A DNA stretch of 64,000 nucleotides from Flavobacterium sp. Root935 (GTDB lineage Bacteria; Bacteroidota; Bacteroidia; Flavobacteriales; Flavobacteriaceae), in contig NZ_LMJL01000007.1 of assembly GCF_001429295.1 (NCBI RefSeq), forward strand, positions 360,550-424,549. Direction: 5' to 3'. Made by a program: the position numbers and the translations under genes. The notes beneath the pieces are model-generated. The model saw nothing but the letters and a program-made list of their open reading frames with translations. It had not been told where the DNA came from and ran no database searches. Positions 34,702 through 43,334 of this stretch are shown in pieces. The number at the start of each line of letters is the position of its first letter. The stretch's first letter is position 1.

Positions 34702-35415
34702 ATGATTGAAAAAATAAACCTTAACAACATTTTATTTCTTGATATAGAAACCGTTCCAGAAGAAGAAAACTTCAATTCGCTTGACGCAGAAATGCAGTCA
34801 TTATGGGATTTGAAAACGCAATATCAGCGAAAAGACGATTTCTCTGCAGAAGAATTTTACGAACGTGCTGGAATTTGGGCCGAATTTGGAAAAATCATTT
34901 GTATCTCGGTTGGCTTTTTTACCATTAAAGGTGATATTCGAAATTTTAGGGTTACTTCCTTTTTTGGTGAAGAAAAGAAGATTTTGAAAGATTTTTCGAA
35001 TCTCATTAATAATCATTTCAATCAGCCGCAGCATCTTTTGTGCGGTCACAATTCAAAAGAATTTGATATTCCGTTTATTGCAAGAAGAATGATTATTAAC
35101 CAAATGCCAATTCCGGATAAACTGAATTTATTTGGAAAAAAACCTTGGGAAATTCCACATTTAGATACTTTAGAATTATGGAAGTTTGGCGATTATAAAC
35201 ATTTTACTTCCTTAAAGCTATTAACCAAGATTCTCGGTGTCCCATCGCCAAAAGGCGATATTGATGGAAGTCAAGTTGCCCATGTCTATTATGTCGAAAA
35301 AGATATTGATCGAATTGTAACTTATTGCGAAAAAGATACAATTGCTGTAGCACAGATTTTCCTTCGTTTGCGACGCGAAGATCTATTGATTGATGATGAG
35401 ATTATTCATGTGTAG
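34702..35415 (+). CDS. PolB-type 3'-5' exonuclease (DEDDy)
   Basis: A 237-residue stand-alone exonuclease related to the proofreading domain of family B polymerases. DIET (Asp14, Glu16) is exonuclease motif I, GHNSKEFDIPF with Asp122 is motif II, and YCEKDTIA with Asp212 is motif III of the DEDDy class. The four acids bind two metals. The natural substrate is unknown. Location 92 nt after ogt suggests a DNA-repair link, though no shared promoter is proven. Confidence 0.9.
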   Translation: MIEKINLNNILFLDIETVPEEENFNSLDAEMQSLWDLKTQYQRKDDFSAEEFYERAGIWAEFGKIICISVGFFTIKGDIRNFRVTSFFGEEKKILKDFSNLINNHFNQPQHLLCGHNSKEFDIPFIARRMIINQMPIPDKLNLFGKKPWEIPHLDTLELWKFGDYKHFTSLKLLTKILGVPSPKGDIDGSQVAHVYYVEKDIDRIVTYCEKDTIAVAQIFLRLRREDLLIDDEIIHV

Positions 35416-35416
35416 T

Positions 35417-35462
35417 TTTTCAAGGTGCTTAGGTACTGAGGTTCTAAGATGCTGAGTTTTTT
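35417..35462. repeat. Degenerate 11-bp repeats
   Basis: Units of the type ggtgcttaggtactgaggttctaagatgctgag, with a period of about 11 bp. Related stretches lie at 8090-8120 and 63685-63720. Confidence 0.5.
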
Positions 35463-35504
35463 CATGAACTGATATAACTTTTATGGTTTAAAATAATTCC
35501 AAAA

Positions 35505-36578
35505 ATGACTTATTCTGAGATTTCACATCATCGTCTTGTTTCACAGAAACTGTATAGAACAAGTAATCTTTCGCCGCAGGAAATTGTACAGCATTTGGGT
35601 GCTATGCAGGCTCAGGATTATGCTATGGCAAAATGGGCTGTTGGTTCTCGATGCAATGCAACTGAAAAAGAAATCGAAGAAGCGGTAAATTCTGCAAAAA
35701 TCATTAGAACCCATATTCTTCGTCCAACCTGGCATTTTGTTTCTGCTGAGGATATTTATTGGATGTTAGAACTTTCGGCCCCTCAGGTGAAACGTTTTAC
35801 TGCTGCGGCGGCTAAAAAATATGGTTTCGATGCTAAAAAACTAGATCAGATTAACAATTCTATCGAGAAGTTATTGGCTGGAAAGAATCATTTAACGCGT
35901 GACGAAATTATGCAGGAACTTGATATCAAAAAAAGTTCGAAAGAAGATTTCCTCAGCGCGGCCATTATGATGAATGCAGAACTAGACGGTTTAGTGTGTA
36001 ATGGAGAAATGAAGGGTAAACAAATTACATATGCTTTGCTTGAAGAAAGAGTTCCAAAATCTAAAACCAAATTGACAAAAGAAGAAGGTTTGGCGAAATT
36101 AGCTCAGCGTTATTTTGAAAGTCACGGTCCAGCAACAGTATTAGATTTTTCTTGGTGGTCGGGCTTTCCGCCTACAATTTGCAACAAAGCAATAAATGCA
36201 ATTGAGTTACAATTAAGCTCAATAACTATTGATAATCAGACTTATTGGTTCAAAAAAGATCATTCAGATCTGGATACCTTTCGCGAAAGCGTGCATTTTC
36301 TCCCAGCATTTGATGAGATTCTTATTTCATACAAAACCCGTGAAGCTTCTATCCTGCAAGAACATCAAAGTTTAGCTTTTACCAATAATGGCATTTTTAA
36401 ACCTATTATTCTTGAGAACGGAAAAGTAATTGGAACTTGGAAACGAACTATTAAAAAAGATCACGCCAAAATAGAAACACAGTTTTTTAATGAAACGGAG
36501 AGTTCGAAAAAAGCCATTTTATTTGAAGGAATTAAAGCTTTTGAAAATTATCTGGAAACAAAAGTTGTTATTGAATAA
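35505..36578 (+). CDS. Winged-helix AlkZ-like DNA glycosylase family protein
   Basis: A 357-residue protein of the HTH_42 (DUF1006) winged-helix family, which includes the crosslink glycosylases AlkZ of Streptomyces and YcaQ of E. coli. GAMQAQDYAMAKWAVGSR at 32-49 contains the catalytic Gln-x-Gln motif (Gln35, Gln37) of AlkZ; YcaQ has Gln-x-Asp there. THILRPTWHFV is the second conserved stretch (about 69-79), and the later SWWSGFPP and PAFDEILISY fit the family. Probably a DNA glycosylase for bulky or alkylated bases. Third gene of the run with ogt and the exonuclease. Confidence 0.85.
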   Translation: MTYSEISHHRLVSQKLYRTSNLSPQEIVQHLGAMQAQDYAMAKWAVGSRCNATEKEIEEAVNSAKIIRTHILRPTWHFVSAEDIYWMLELSAPQVKRFTAAAAKKYGFDAKKLDQINNSIEKLLAGKNHLTRDEIMQELDIKKSSKEDFLSAAIMMNAELDGLVCNGEMKGKQITYALLEERVPKSKTKLTKEEGLAKLAQRYFESHGPATVLDFSWWSGFPPTICNKAINAIELQLSSITIDNQTYWFKKDHSDLDTFRESVHFLPAFDEILISYKTREASILQEHQSLAFTNNGIFKPIILENGKVIGTWKRTIKKDHAKIETQFFNETESSKKAILFEGIKAFENYLETKVVIE

Positions 36579-36597
36579 ATTTTAAACGTTTTATATT

Positions 36598-36760
36598 TCG
36601 CTCCGCTGGAGCTTTTTCTATTTTGTTTTCCATTCTTTTTCTATAAATATTTCGCCTCGCTGAGGCTTCTTTAAGCTCTATTAAGAACATCTTAATCAAC
36701 ATCAATTTACTATAATACGATAAACGTACCAAATCCTTAGCCCTATCGGAGCGACATCTG
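36598..36760. repeat. Intergenic palindromes, third repeat type
   Basis: Two small perfect hairpins, gctccgctggagc (36600-36612) and gcctcgctgaggc (36654-36666), and a cctatcggagcgacatctg stretch (36732-36750). They resemble the core palindromes of the composite elements at 27967 and 63740 in size and spacing but differ in sequence. Confidence 0.5.
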
Positions 36761-36791
36761 AATAAAATATTTATGCATTTTATCTCTAAAT

Positions 36792-36817
36792 AATTACATT
36801 TACAAAAAAATGTAATT
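36792..36817 (+). promoter_or_regulatory. Inverted repeat abutting a start codon
   Basis: aattacattt (36792-36801) and aaatgtaatt (36808-36817) are exact reverse complements with a 6-nt loop, ending at the base before the ATG at 36818. In RNA it would cover the ribosome-binding zone; in DNA it could be an operator. Confidence 0.5.
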
Positions 36818-38257
36818 ATGGTATTAAGTAGATTTTGGTTAACGATTTTTATTTCTTCGATAGTTTTTATTGTAGTCAGTTTGTTTACTGCTAATACTTA
36901 TACTATTGATTCTGTTTTGAATGGAAAGAAAGATGATCCTGTTTTAGTATCTGAAAAATACGTTGAAGAACTTCCTGCTTTTATCAAAGACAGCATACAA
37001 AAAGCGCCAGATCAAACCATGATTATCAATCGTGATACGCTGAATGCCGACACAACTTACGTTTATAAAAACAAAACTGTAAAAATTTTTAGCGGACTTC
37101 AGAAATCAGATGGTTTACTGCCAACTTGTAAAAGCACTTTGGTCGATTTAATCTTACCGCTTATTGCTTACTTGGCTTTTTTCTGCGGATTAATGGAACT
37201 TTTGATTATTTCTGGCGCTTCTGGAAAATTAGCTAAAGCTTTGAGTCCGGTATTTGTAAAAGTATTCCCGACTATTCCTAAAAACCACCCTTCGATTTCC
37301 TATATGACCTTAAACTTTGCTGCCAATTTCTTAGGATTAGATTCGGCTGCAACTCCATTTGGACTTAAAGCCATGGAAAGTTTACAGGAAATAAACCCCG
37401 ATAAAGACAAGGCGAGCGATGCACAAATTATGTTTATGTGTCTTCACGCTTCTGGTTTAACTTTAATTGCTACTTCGATTATTGGCTATCGCGCGGCTGC
37501 AAATGCAACGAATCCAGCCGATGTAATGCTGCCTTGTATCATTACTTCATTCATTGGTACTATTGCCGCTTTCTTAATTGTCGGAATCAAACAAAAAATC
37601 AACTTCAAAAGTGCTTCGCTTTTAATTGGGTTGATGGGTTTAATCGCTGCAATTGTTGGTTTATTGATGTACGTGAATCATTTGGATTTAATCGGAAAAA
37701 ATTATTTCACTTCTAACCTTTCAGGTTTAATACTTTTGGCGATTATTGCTTTTACGCTGATTTTTTCATTCAGACACGAGCAAAAATTTAAAGATGCCAA
37801 CACTACTGTTTTTGACACTTTTGTAGTTGGAGCAAATAATGGAGTTAAAACTGGAGTAACTATTTTCCCTTATGTATTAGGAATGTTAGTCGCAATCTCA
37901 TTATTCAGAAACAGCGGTTTATTTGAAATTATTAGTGACGGAATTGGATTTGTATTTTCAAATTTAGGTGTAAGCAAAGAAATTACAAATGCGCTTCCTG
38001 TGGCAATGCTTCGCCCGTTTAGTTCGGCTGGATCAAGAGGATTTTTGATTGATTCTATGAATACTTTTGGAGCAGATTCGTTGACAGCAAGATTAAGCAG
38101 TATTTTTCAGTGTAGTGCCGAAAGTACATTCTATGTTATTGCAGTTTATTTCGGATCTGTAAACATCAAAAACACGCGTTATGCTCTAGGAACAATGCTT
38201 TTAGTAGATTTGATTTGTGTAATTACTGCGATTTTTGTTGCGACTTGGTTCTTTTAA
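36818..38257 (+). CDS. Nucleoside-recognition (Gate) domain membrane protein
   Basis: A 479-residue inner-membrane protein with two nucleoside-recognition (Gate) domains, the arrangement of fused SpmA and SpmB. About ten hydrophobic segments are seen, with an N-terminal periplasmic insertion (about 30-105). The conserved parts are PSISYMTLNFAANFLGLDSAATPFGLKAM (as two stretches near 168-196) and LPVAMLRPFSSAGSRGF (about 390-406). Despite the homology to spore maturation proteins, this is a non-sporulating lineage, so a transporter for nucleosides or another small solute is more likely. First gene of a three-gene unit (gaps 22 and 19 nt). Confidence 0.88.
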   Translation: MVLSRFWLTIFISSIVFIVVSLFTANTYTIDSVLNGKKDDPVLVSEKYVEELPAFIKDSIQKAPDQTMIINRDTLNADTTYVYKNKTVKIFSGLQKSDGLLPTCKSTLVDLILPLIAYLAFFCGLMELLIISGASGKLAKALSPVFVKVFPTIPKNHPSISYMTLNFAANFLGLDSAATPFGLKAMESLQEINPDKDKASDAQIMFMCLHASGLTLIATSIIGYRAAANATNPADVMLPCIITSFIGTIAAFLIVGIKQKINFKSASLLIGLMGLIAAIVGLLMYVNHLDLIGKNYFTSNLSGLILLAIIAFTLIFSFRHEQKFKDANTTVFDTFVVGANNGVKTGVTIFPYVLGMLVAISLFRNSGLFEIISDGIGFVFSNLGVSKEITNALPVAMLRPFSSAGSRGFLIDSMNTFGADSLTARLSSIFQCSAESTFYVIAVYFGSVNIKNTRYALGTMLLVDLICVITAIFVATWFF

Positions 38258-38279
38258 TTCATTTTAATCAAAAAAAAAT

Positions 38280-38957
38280 ATGAATTTATTTAAGAAGCTT
38301 TTTAATAAAGAACAGAAGGTTGAAAGTATAAAAGAATCTGAAGAACAAATTCATTTTACTGAAGACCAAACGGCTGTTGAAGAGCCTAAAGCTGAAGAAA
38401 ATAAATTTGAACCCAATAAGATTGACTGGCTCATAAACGATTCTATTTTGACTTTTATGCCACGCGAGTTGTATATGCATTATTCTGATGCTGCTACTGC
38501 GAAAGATCTTCAAAATCCTTCTTGGCAAAATCAAGGAATATATTTCTGGAAAGAGAATGAAGCTTTTGAAAACAAATCTCTTCCCGAGTTTTTTGAAACT
38601 ATGGATCAAAAATTATTCGTTATCAATGAAGCTCCGGATTATATCGATCTCGTTTCTGGAAAAGCCATGCCTTGGTTTGGAATGCCGGGCGGCGGCGAAA
38701 AATTCTTTTTTAGATATGATGAAAGCACTCCGGTAACCTTAGAAGAAGTTCATAAACTCAATATCATCAAATATGTCAAAGTTGTAGAGTTGAATTATGA
38801 TAATCTCAGCGTTTTAAATGACCGCGATAATTACTGCTTTTTAATCGATCCTAAAGAAGTAAAGTACGAAGATCAGCTTTTCTATCTCAACGGAGAAAAA
38901 ATATCATTAGCCGAACTATATCAAAAAAAGAAACTTTTAGTTTTATCAGTAGAATAA
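38280..38957 (+). CDS. TNT-like (DUF4237-related) protein, catalytic Gln apparently absent
   Basis: A 225-residue soluble protein without a signal peptide. It has an acidic linker (about 11-45), then a region that resembles the TNT NAD+ glycohydrolase fold: GIYFW near 86-90, AFENKSLPEFF at 95-105 (family: an Arg before SLP), VSGKAMPWFGMPGGGEKFFF at 125-144 (family: PWFGQPGGGTQY). The Gln after GGG in active toxins is replaced here by Glu-Lys. Hence it may be inactive or have a different activity. The match is by motif only. Sits between the nucleoside-recognition gene and a lipoprotein gene. Confidence 0.65.
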   Translation: MNLFKKLFNKEQKVESIKESEEQIHFTEDQTAVEEPKAEENKFEPNKIDWLINDSILTFMPRELYMHYSDAATAKDLQNPSWQNQGIYFWKENEAFENKSLPEFFETMDQKLFVINEAPDYIDLVSGKAMPWFGMPGGGEKFFFRYDESTPVTLEEVHKLNIIKYVKVVELNYDNLSVLNDRDNYCFLIDPKEVKYEDQLFYLNGEKISLAELYQKKKLLVLSVE

Positions 38958-38976
38958 TAATATTAATCTATTCCCC

Positions 38977-39723
38977 ATGAAAATACCACTTCTTCTTTTT
39001 TCAGTCCTTTTAATCGGATGTCAAAAAACAAAATCTACAGAAACAGAAATAGTAGCAGAATTACCTGCAGCTCAAGAAATTTCAGTTGAAACTGATGATT
39101 CAGCAAACGATAAAGTTATCAAAACAGATACTATTGCGATTTACGTAAATGAAGAACAGTCTTCTAAAGACTACATTTTAGCCAATCTTGTAGAGCAGCA
39201 GGCAGATCAAGACAGCATTGTTACGGTAAAATATCGATTAGATTTCTATCAAAATAAAAATAAAACTGCCTCATCTAAAATCACAATCAAAGGTTTTGAA
39301 AAAGGATCAGAATGGGTTGCTTCTTACGGATTAACTTCAGAAACTTCAAAAAATTCACCATTTGTACAAATCTCAGTGGGTTATCCTGCTTGTGGTTATA
39401 CGCACGATAATTACTTGTATTATTTAAAAAACAGTACTCTGCAGTTGGTTCATCAATGGAATACAATGACCGACAGCGGCTGGGGAAGCTGGGTAGAAAT
39501 TGCGAACCCTTCTAAAAATTCTGACCCTAAATCTTTTTATTGCAAAACTGTTGCATTTGTCCCTGCTGATGAAGATGAAAACCTTGACATGGGAATCCTT
39601 ACACACTCAGATTCAATCTCTTTTGAATTAAAAGGAAACCAATGGAGCAAAAGATTATTATCTGCAAAAGATAAAGCATACTTCGAAAAAAAGATGACTT
39701 TCGATCAATTTAACAGTCAATAA
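38977..39723 (+). CDS. Putative lipoprotein
   Basis: A 248-residue lipoprotein (lipobox LIGC, Cys15), with a Glu/Thr/Ala-rich linker (about 20-45). The C-terminal 180 residues form a beta-rich domain with QISVGYPACGYTHDNYLYYL (about 130-149) and SGWGSWVEI. No named domain. It follows the TNT-like gene by 19 nt and is probably the last gene of that unit, so it may act with them in the envelope. Unknown function. Confidence 0.8.
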   Translation: MKIPLLLFSVLLIGCQKTKSTETEIVAELPAAQEISVETDDSANDKVIKTDTIAIYVNEEQSSKDYILANLVEQQADQDSIVTVKYRLDFYQNKNKTASSKITIKGFEKGSEWVASYGLTSETSKNSPFVQISVGYPACGYTHDNYLYYLKNSTLQLVHQWNTMTDSGWGSWVEIANPSKNSDPKSFYCKTVAFVPADEDENLDMGILTHSDSISFELKGNQWSKRLLSAKDKAYFEKKMTFDQFNSQ

Positions 39724-39773
39724 CAAAAGTGCTCAGAAGTCTTATTCAAATTCTTTCTTAGGTAAATAATTTC

Positions 39774-39781
39774 TAAATTTG
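39774..39781 (+). promoter_or_regulatory. -7 element of the fumarase promoter
   Basis: TAAATTTG is a perfect TAnnTTTG match ending 15 nt before the ATG at 39797. It overlaps the alternative TTG codon at 39779, which therefore cannot be the start. Confidence 0.65.
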
Positions 39782-39796
39782 TCAAAAAACAAAACA

Positions 39797-41401
39797 ATGA
39801 TTGATTTTATATACCAAGATCCTTATCCGATCTTAAAGGATGATACGCAGTACCGCAAAATCACCTCAGATTTTGTGAAAGTGGAACAATTTGGAGAACG
39901 TGAAGTTTTAACGGTTGATCCAAAAGGTTTAGAATTATTGGCTGAAGAAGCTTTGACAGATGTTTCGTTTATGCTTCGAACGAGTCATTTGAAAAAACTA
40001 AGAAAAATTCTTGATGACCCAGAAGCTACAGATAACGATCGTTTTGTAGCGTACAATTTACTTCAAAATGCATCTGTTGCTGCCGAAGGTCAGTTACCAA
40101 GCTGTCAAGACACTGGAACTGCAATTGTAATGGCCAAAAAAGGCGAAAGTATTTTTACTGGTGTTGATGATGCAGAATGGTTAAGCCGAGGAATTTTTAA
40201 TACGTACCAAAAAAGAAATTTACGCTATTCGCAGATTGTCCCGATTTCGATGTTCGAAGAAAAGAATTCAGGTTCCAATCTTCCAGCTCAAATTGATATC
40301 TATGCTAAAAAAGGAACTTCTTACGAATTCTTGTTTATGGCAAAAGGAGGAGGATCTGCAAACAAAACTTATTTATACCAACAGACAAAATCTTTGTTGA
40401 ATGAAAAATCGTTGGATGAATTCATTCGCACAAAAATCAAAGATTTAGGAACTTCTGCTTGTCCACCATACCACTTAGCTTTGGTTATTGGCGGAACTTC
40501 TGCAGAAGCTAACTTAAGCGCTGTTAAAAAAGCATCTGCAGGATATTATGATAATCTTCCAACATCAGGAAACATGGCTGGTCAGGCTTTCCGTGATTTT
40601 GAGTGGGAAGAACGTGTTCAGAAAATCTGCCAGGAAAGTGCAATTGGTGCTCAATTTGGAGGAAAATATTTCACGCATGACGTTCGCGTAATTCGTTTGC
40701 CTCGTCACGCAGCTTCTTGTCCTGTCGGACTTGGAGTTTCTTGCTCGGCAGATAGAAATATTAAAGGAAAAATTACCAAAGACGGAATTTTTGTGGAGCA
40801 ATTAGAAGTAAATCCAAAACAATTTTTACCAGAAACAGCTCCGCATTTAGAAGCACCTGTAGAAATTGATTTAGATCAGCCAATGGCAGATATTTTGGCA
40901 AAATTATCTCAATATCCAGTTAAAACACGTTTAAAATTAAACGGAACTGTTATTGTTGCCCGAGATATTGCACACGCAAAAATCAAAGAATTATTGGACG
41001 CTGGAAAACCAATGCCCGAATATTTCAAAAATCACCCTGTTTATTATGCAGGTCCTGCAAAAACACCAGACGGAATGGCTTCTGGAAGTTTCGGACCAAC
41101 AACTGCCGGCCGTATGGACGTTTATGTTGATGAATTCCAAAAAAATGGAGGAAGCATGATTATGCTGGCCAAAGGAAACCGTACGAAACAAGTTACAGAT
41201 GCCTGCAACAAATACGGCGGATTCTATTTAGGTTCTATTGGAGGTCCAGCTGCGATTTTGGCTCAAGATAATATCTTAAAAGTTGAAGTAGTTGATTTTG
41301 AAGAATTAGGAATGGAAGCGGTTCGTAAAATCACCGTAAAAGATTTCCCTGCATTCATTATCACCGACGATAAAGGAAATGATTTTTTTGCGAACTTATA
41401 A
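39797..41401 (+). CDS. fumA: Class I fumarate hydratase
   Basis: A 534-residue iron-sulfur fumarase of the TCA cycle, interconverting fumarate and malate. The two fused parts (alpha, about 1-290; beta, about 300-534) are as in E. coli Fum[12 protein letters not shown] carries a [4Fe-4S] Cys, [15 protein letters not shown] and HAASCPVG carry the others, and [12 protein letters not shown] near 430 and AKGNRTKQV are active-site stretches of the beta part. The start is taken at the ATG, because the upstream TTG lies in the promoter. Monocistronic with a terminator. Confidence 0.95.
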   Translation: MIDFIYQDPYPILKDDTQYRKITSDFVKVEQFGEREVLTVDPKGLELLAEEALTDVSFMLRTSHLKKLRKILDDPEATDNDRFVAYNLLQNASVAAEGQLPSCQDTGTAIVMAKKGESIFTGVDDAEWLSRGIFNTYQKRNLRYSQIVPISMFEEKNSGSNLPAQIDIYAKKGTSYEFLFMAKGGGSANKTYLYQQTKSLLNEKSLDEFIRTKIKDLGTSACPPYHLALVIGGTSAEANLSAVKKASAGYYDNLPTSGNMAGQAFRDFEWEERVQKICQESAIGAQFGGKYFTHDVRVIRLPRHAASCPVGLGVSCSADRNIKGKITKDGIFVEQLEVNPKQFLPETAPHLEAPVEIDLDQPMADILAKLSQYPVKTRLKLNGTVIVARDIAHAKIKELLDAGKPMPEYFKNHPVYYAGPAKTPDGMASGSFGPTTAGRMDVYVDEFQKNGGSMIMLAKGNRTKQVTDACNKYGGFYLGSIGGPAAILAQDNILKVEVVDFEELGMEAVRKITVKDFPAFIITDDKGNDFFANL

Positions 41402-41456
41402 CTTTTTTTGCCGCTAAGGCGCTAAGACACTAAGTTCTAGATTATATTAAGTAATA

Positions 41457-41485
41457 AAAAAACCGCTAATTCAGCGGTTTTTTTT
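41457..41485. terminator. Bidirectional terminator between fumarase and the PAS gene
   Basis: aaaaaaccgct and agcggttttttt pair perfectly over a 5-nt loop, with A and T tracts on either side, between convergent genes. Confidence 0.85.
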
Positions 41486-41513
41486 ATTATAAACTTTTCG
41501 TCTTACTGGCAAA

Positions 41514-42014
41514 TCAAGCACTTAAATCCTGCTTTTCGAAAGCTATAAAATGCGATACTTCGCCATTTAGATTAAAAACAGGAAAAGCATCTATTTTACA
41601 TTTATAAGTCTGTCCATTTTTTCTATAATTTTCCAGTGTTTTTTCAAAAGGAATCTTCTTTTTTAAGGCTTCTCTAATTTCTTTTAAATCTTTTTTAGAG
41701 GTTGCAGGTCCCTGAAACATTTTTGGCGTTTGACCCAAAATTTCTTCCTGTTTATAGCCTGTCATTTTTTTGATACCGCTTGAAGCGAAAACTATTTTAA
41801 AATCTAGATCCGTAACTACAACTACCTCTTCTTTGATCCTTTCTTGTATATTGAGTTTTTCTTCGTCCCAAGTATATTGATTTGAAATTTGATTTACTTT
41901 CTCCAAATCTGTAGCCAATCCTTTTAGTTCATTTAGATATTCATAGTGAAAATCCCAAGCTAAAATTGGAACTGAATTTCGTTGTAAAAAATCATCAGAG
42001 CCTGTATTTTTCAT
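41514..42014 (-). CDS. PAS domain protein
   Basis: A 166-residue protein from the ATG at 42014 (the frame is open to 42050 but only with a TTG). It has an N-terminal helical part and one PAS domain at about 65-166 (DLDFKIVFASSGIKKMTGYK, GQTPKMFQGPAT, KNGQTYKC in order), matching the light- or redox-sensor PAS/LOV layout. No histidine kinase or output domain is attached, so it may be a stand-alone sensor or a binding module. No Cys in the expected LOV flavin position is evident. Confidence 0.85.
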   Translation of the reverse strand: MKNTGSDDFLQRNSVPILAWDFHYEYLNELKGLATDLEKVNQISNQYTWDEEKLNIQERIKEEVVVVTDLDFKIVFASSGIKKMTGYKQEEILGQTPKMFQGPATSKKDLKEIREALKKKIPFEKTLENYRKNGQTYKCKIDAFPVFNLNGEVSHFIAFEKQDLSA

Positions 42015-42112
42015 ATTAAATGATTTAGAGTATGGACAAATCTTTATCAAAGATAGATAAAAACTCCTGTATGGGATTATAGTACTATATTAATATACAC
42101 TTAAACTTTTTA

Positions 42113-43195
42113 TTAAAAAGTAAATTTTAACTGAACAGCAACTGCTTTTTTAATTTCAGTATTTAAATTACTTAGAGAAATTCCGAGGAGGCGTACAGAA
42201 TCTTTCATTTTTTCCTGATACAGTAATTCTTCTATGTTTTCCATAATCAAACTTTTATCAGAAATAAAATACGGCAGGGTTTTACTTCTCGTCTGCTGCG
42301 AAAAATCACTATATTTAATTTTAAGTGTTATGGTTTTACCCGAAATATCGTGCCTTTTCAAACGCTTTTCTAGTGAAACCGCAATTCGTTCCAATTGCTC
42401 CATCATAAAGATTTCAGAAGAAAGATTTACATCAAAAGTGTGTTCTGCGGCAACAGATTTGGTAATTCGGGATGATTTTACTTCGCTGTTATGAATACCT
42501 CGAACTACATTGTAATAAAACGCTCCAGATTTTCCGAAGTGTTTCTCCAAAAATTCTAACGATTTACTTTTCAAATCAGTTCCTGTAAAAATGCCGAGCT
42601 GGTACATTTTTTCTGTAGTTACTTTTCCAACTCCATAAAACTTACGAATGGGCAGTTCTTCTAAAAACGCTTCAACTTCATCTGGATTTACCGTCTTTTG
42701 CCCGTTTGGTTTATTGTAATCACTTGCAATTTTAGCCACAAATTTATTGACAGAAATACCCGCCGAAGCTGTTAAACCAACTTCATTAAAAATTCTAGCT
42801 CGAATTTCCTGTGCCAATAAACTCGCGCTTGGATTTCCTTTTTTATTTTGGGTAACATCCAGATAAGCTTCGTCTAGCGAAAGAGGCTCAACCAAATCGG
42901 TGTAATCATGGAAAATTTTATGAATTTTAGATGAAATCTCTTTGTAACGGTCAAATCGTGGACGTACAAAAATAATTTCTGGACAATATCTCTTGGCCAG
43001 CACGCCGCTTATGGCACTCCGCACACCAAATTTTCTCGCTTCGTAACTTGCCGCCGAAACGACGCCTCTATTTTCTGAACCTCCAACCGCAACAGGTTTT
43101 CCGCGCAATTCTGGATTATCCATCTGCTCGACCGATGCGTAAAATGCATCCATATCGATATGAATAATTTTGCGATATGTTGGTGTTTCAGACAT
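42113..43195 (-). CDS. dinB: DNA polymerase IV
   Basis: A 360-residue Y-family translesion polymerase. HIDMDAFYASVEQM (12-25) is the metal-binding catalytic loop I, PLSLDEAYLDVT with Asp-Glu is the second, and the little-finger domain lies at about 240-345. RGKPVAVGG and SYEARKFGVRSA are family stretches. The promoter -7 box (43200-43207) ends only 4 nt before the ATG, suggesting a leaderless mRNA. No LexA-type operator is seen by eye. Confidence 0.95.
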   Translation of the reverse strand: MSETPTYRKIIHIDMDAFYASVEQMDNPELRGKPVAVGGSENRGVVSAASYEARKFGVRSAISGVLAKRYCPEIIFVRPRFDRYKEISSKIHKIFHDYTDLVEPLSLDEAYLDVTQNKKGNPSASLLAQEIRARIFNEVGLTASAGISVNKFVAKIASDYNKPNGQKTVNPDEVEAFLEELPIRKFYGVGKVTTEKMYQLGIFTGTDLKSKSLEFLEKHFGKSGAFYYNVVRGIHNSEVKSSRITKSVAAEHTFDVNLSSEIFMMEQLERIAVSLEKRLKRHDISGKTITLKIKYSDFSQQTRSKTLPYFISDKSLIMENIEELLYQEKMKDSVRLLGISLSNLNTEIKKAVAVQLKFTF

Positions 43196-43199
43196 GCTA

Positions 43200-43207
43200 C
43201 AAATTTA
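43200..43207 (-). promoter_or_regulatory. -7 element immediately upstream of dinB
   Basis: TAAATTTG on minus, ending 4 nt before the dinB ATG at 43195. If used, transcription would start at or within a few bases of the start codon. Confidence 0.5.
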
Positions 43208-43302
43208 AAAAGGAAAGCAATAAAAAAGTGCTTCAAATAGTTATAAATAATATCAATCTTTAAAGAATATAGATTCGATGAGTTCAAACCAATTATTCTT
43301 TC

Positions 43303-43310
43303 TATTTTTG
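43303..43310 (+). promoter_or_regulatory. -7 element of the metallophosphatase promoter
   Basis: TATTTTTG fits TAnnTTTG and ends 24 nt before the ATG at 43335. Confidence 0.5.
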
Positions 43311-43334
43311 TTCTTCTACTCGAAAAATTAAATA

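Noticed and set aside
36818..38257. Sporulation gene (SpmA/SpmB)
   Set aside because: The lineage does not sporulate; the shared domain is a general nucleoside-recognition/Gate transporter domain.
39779..39796. TTG start for fumarase
   Set aside because: It overlaps the TAAATTTG promoter element, so it would not be transcribed.
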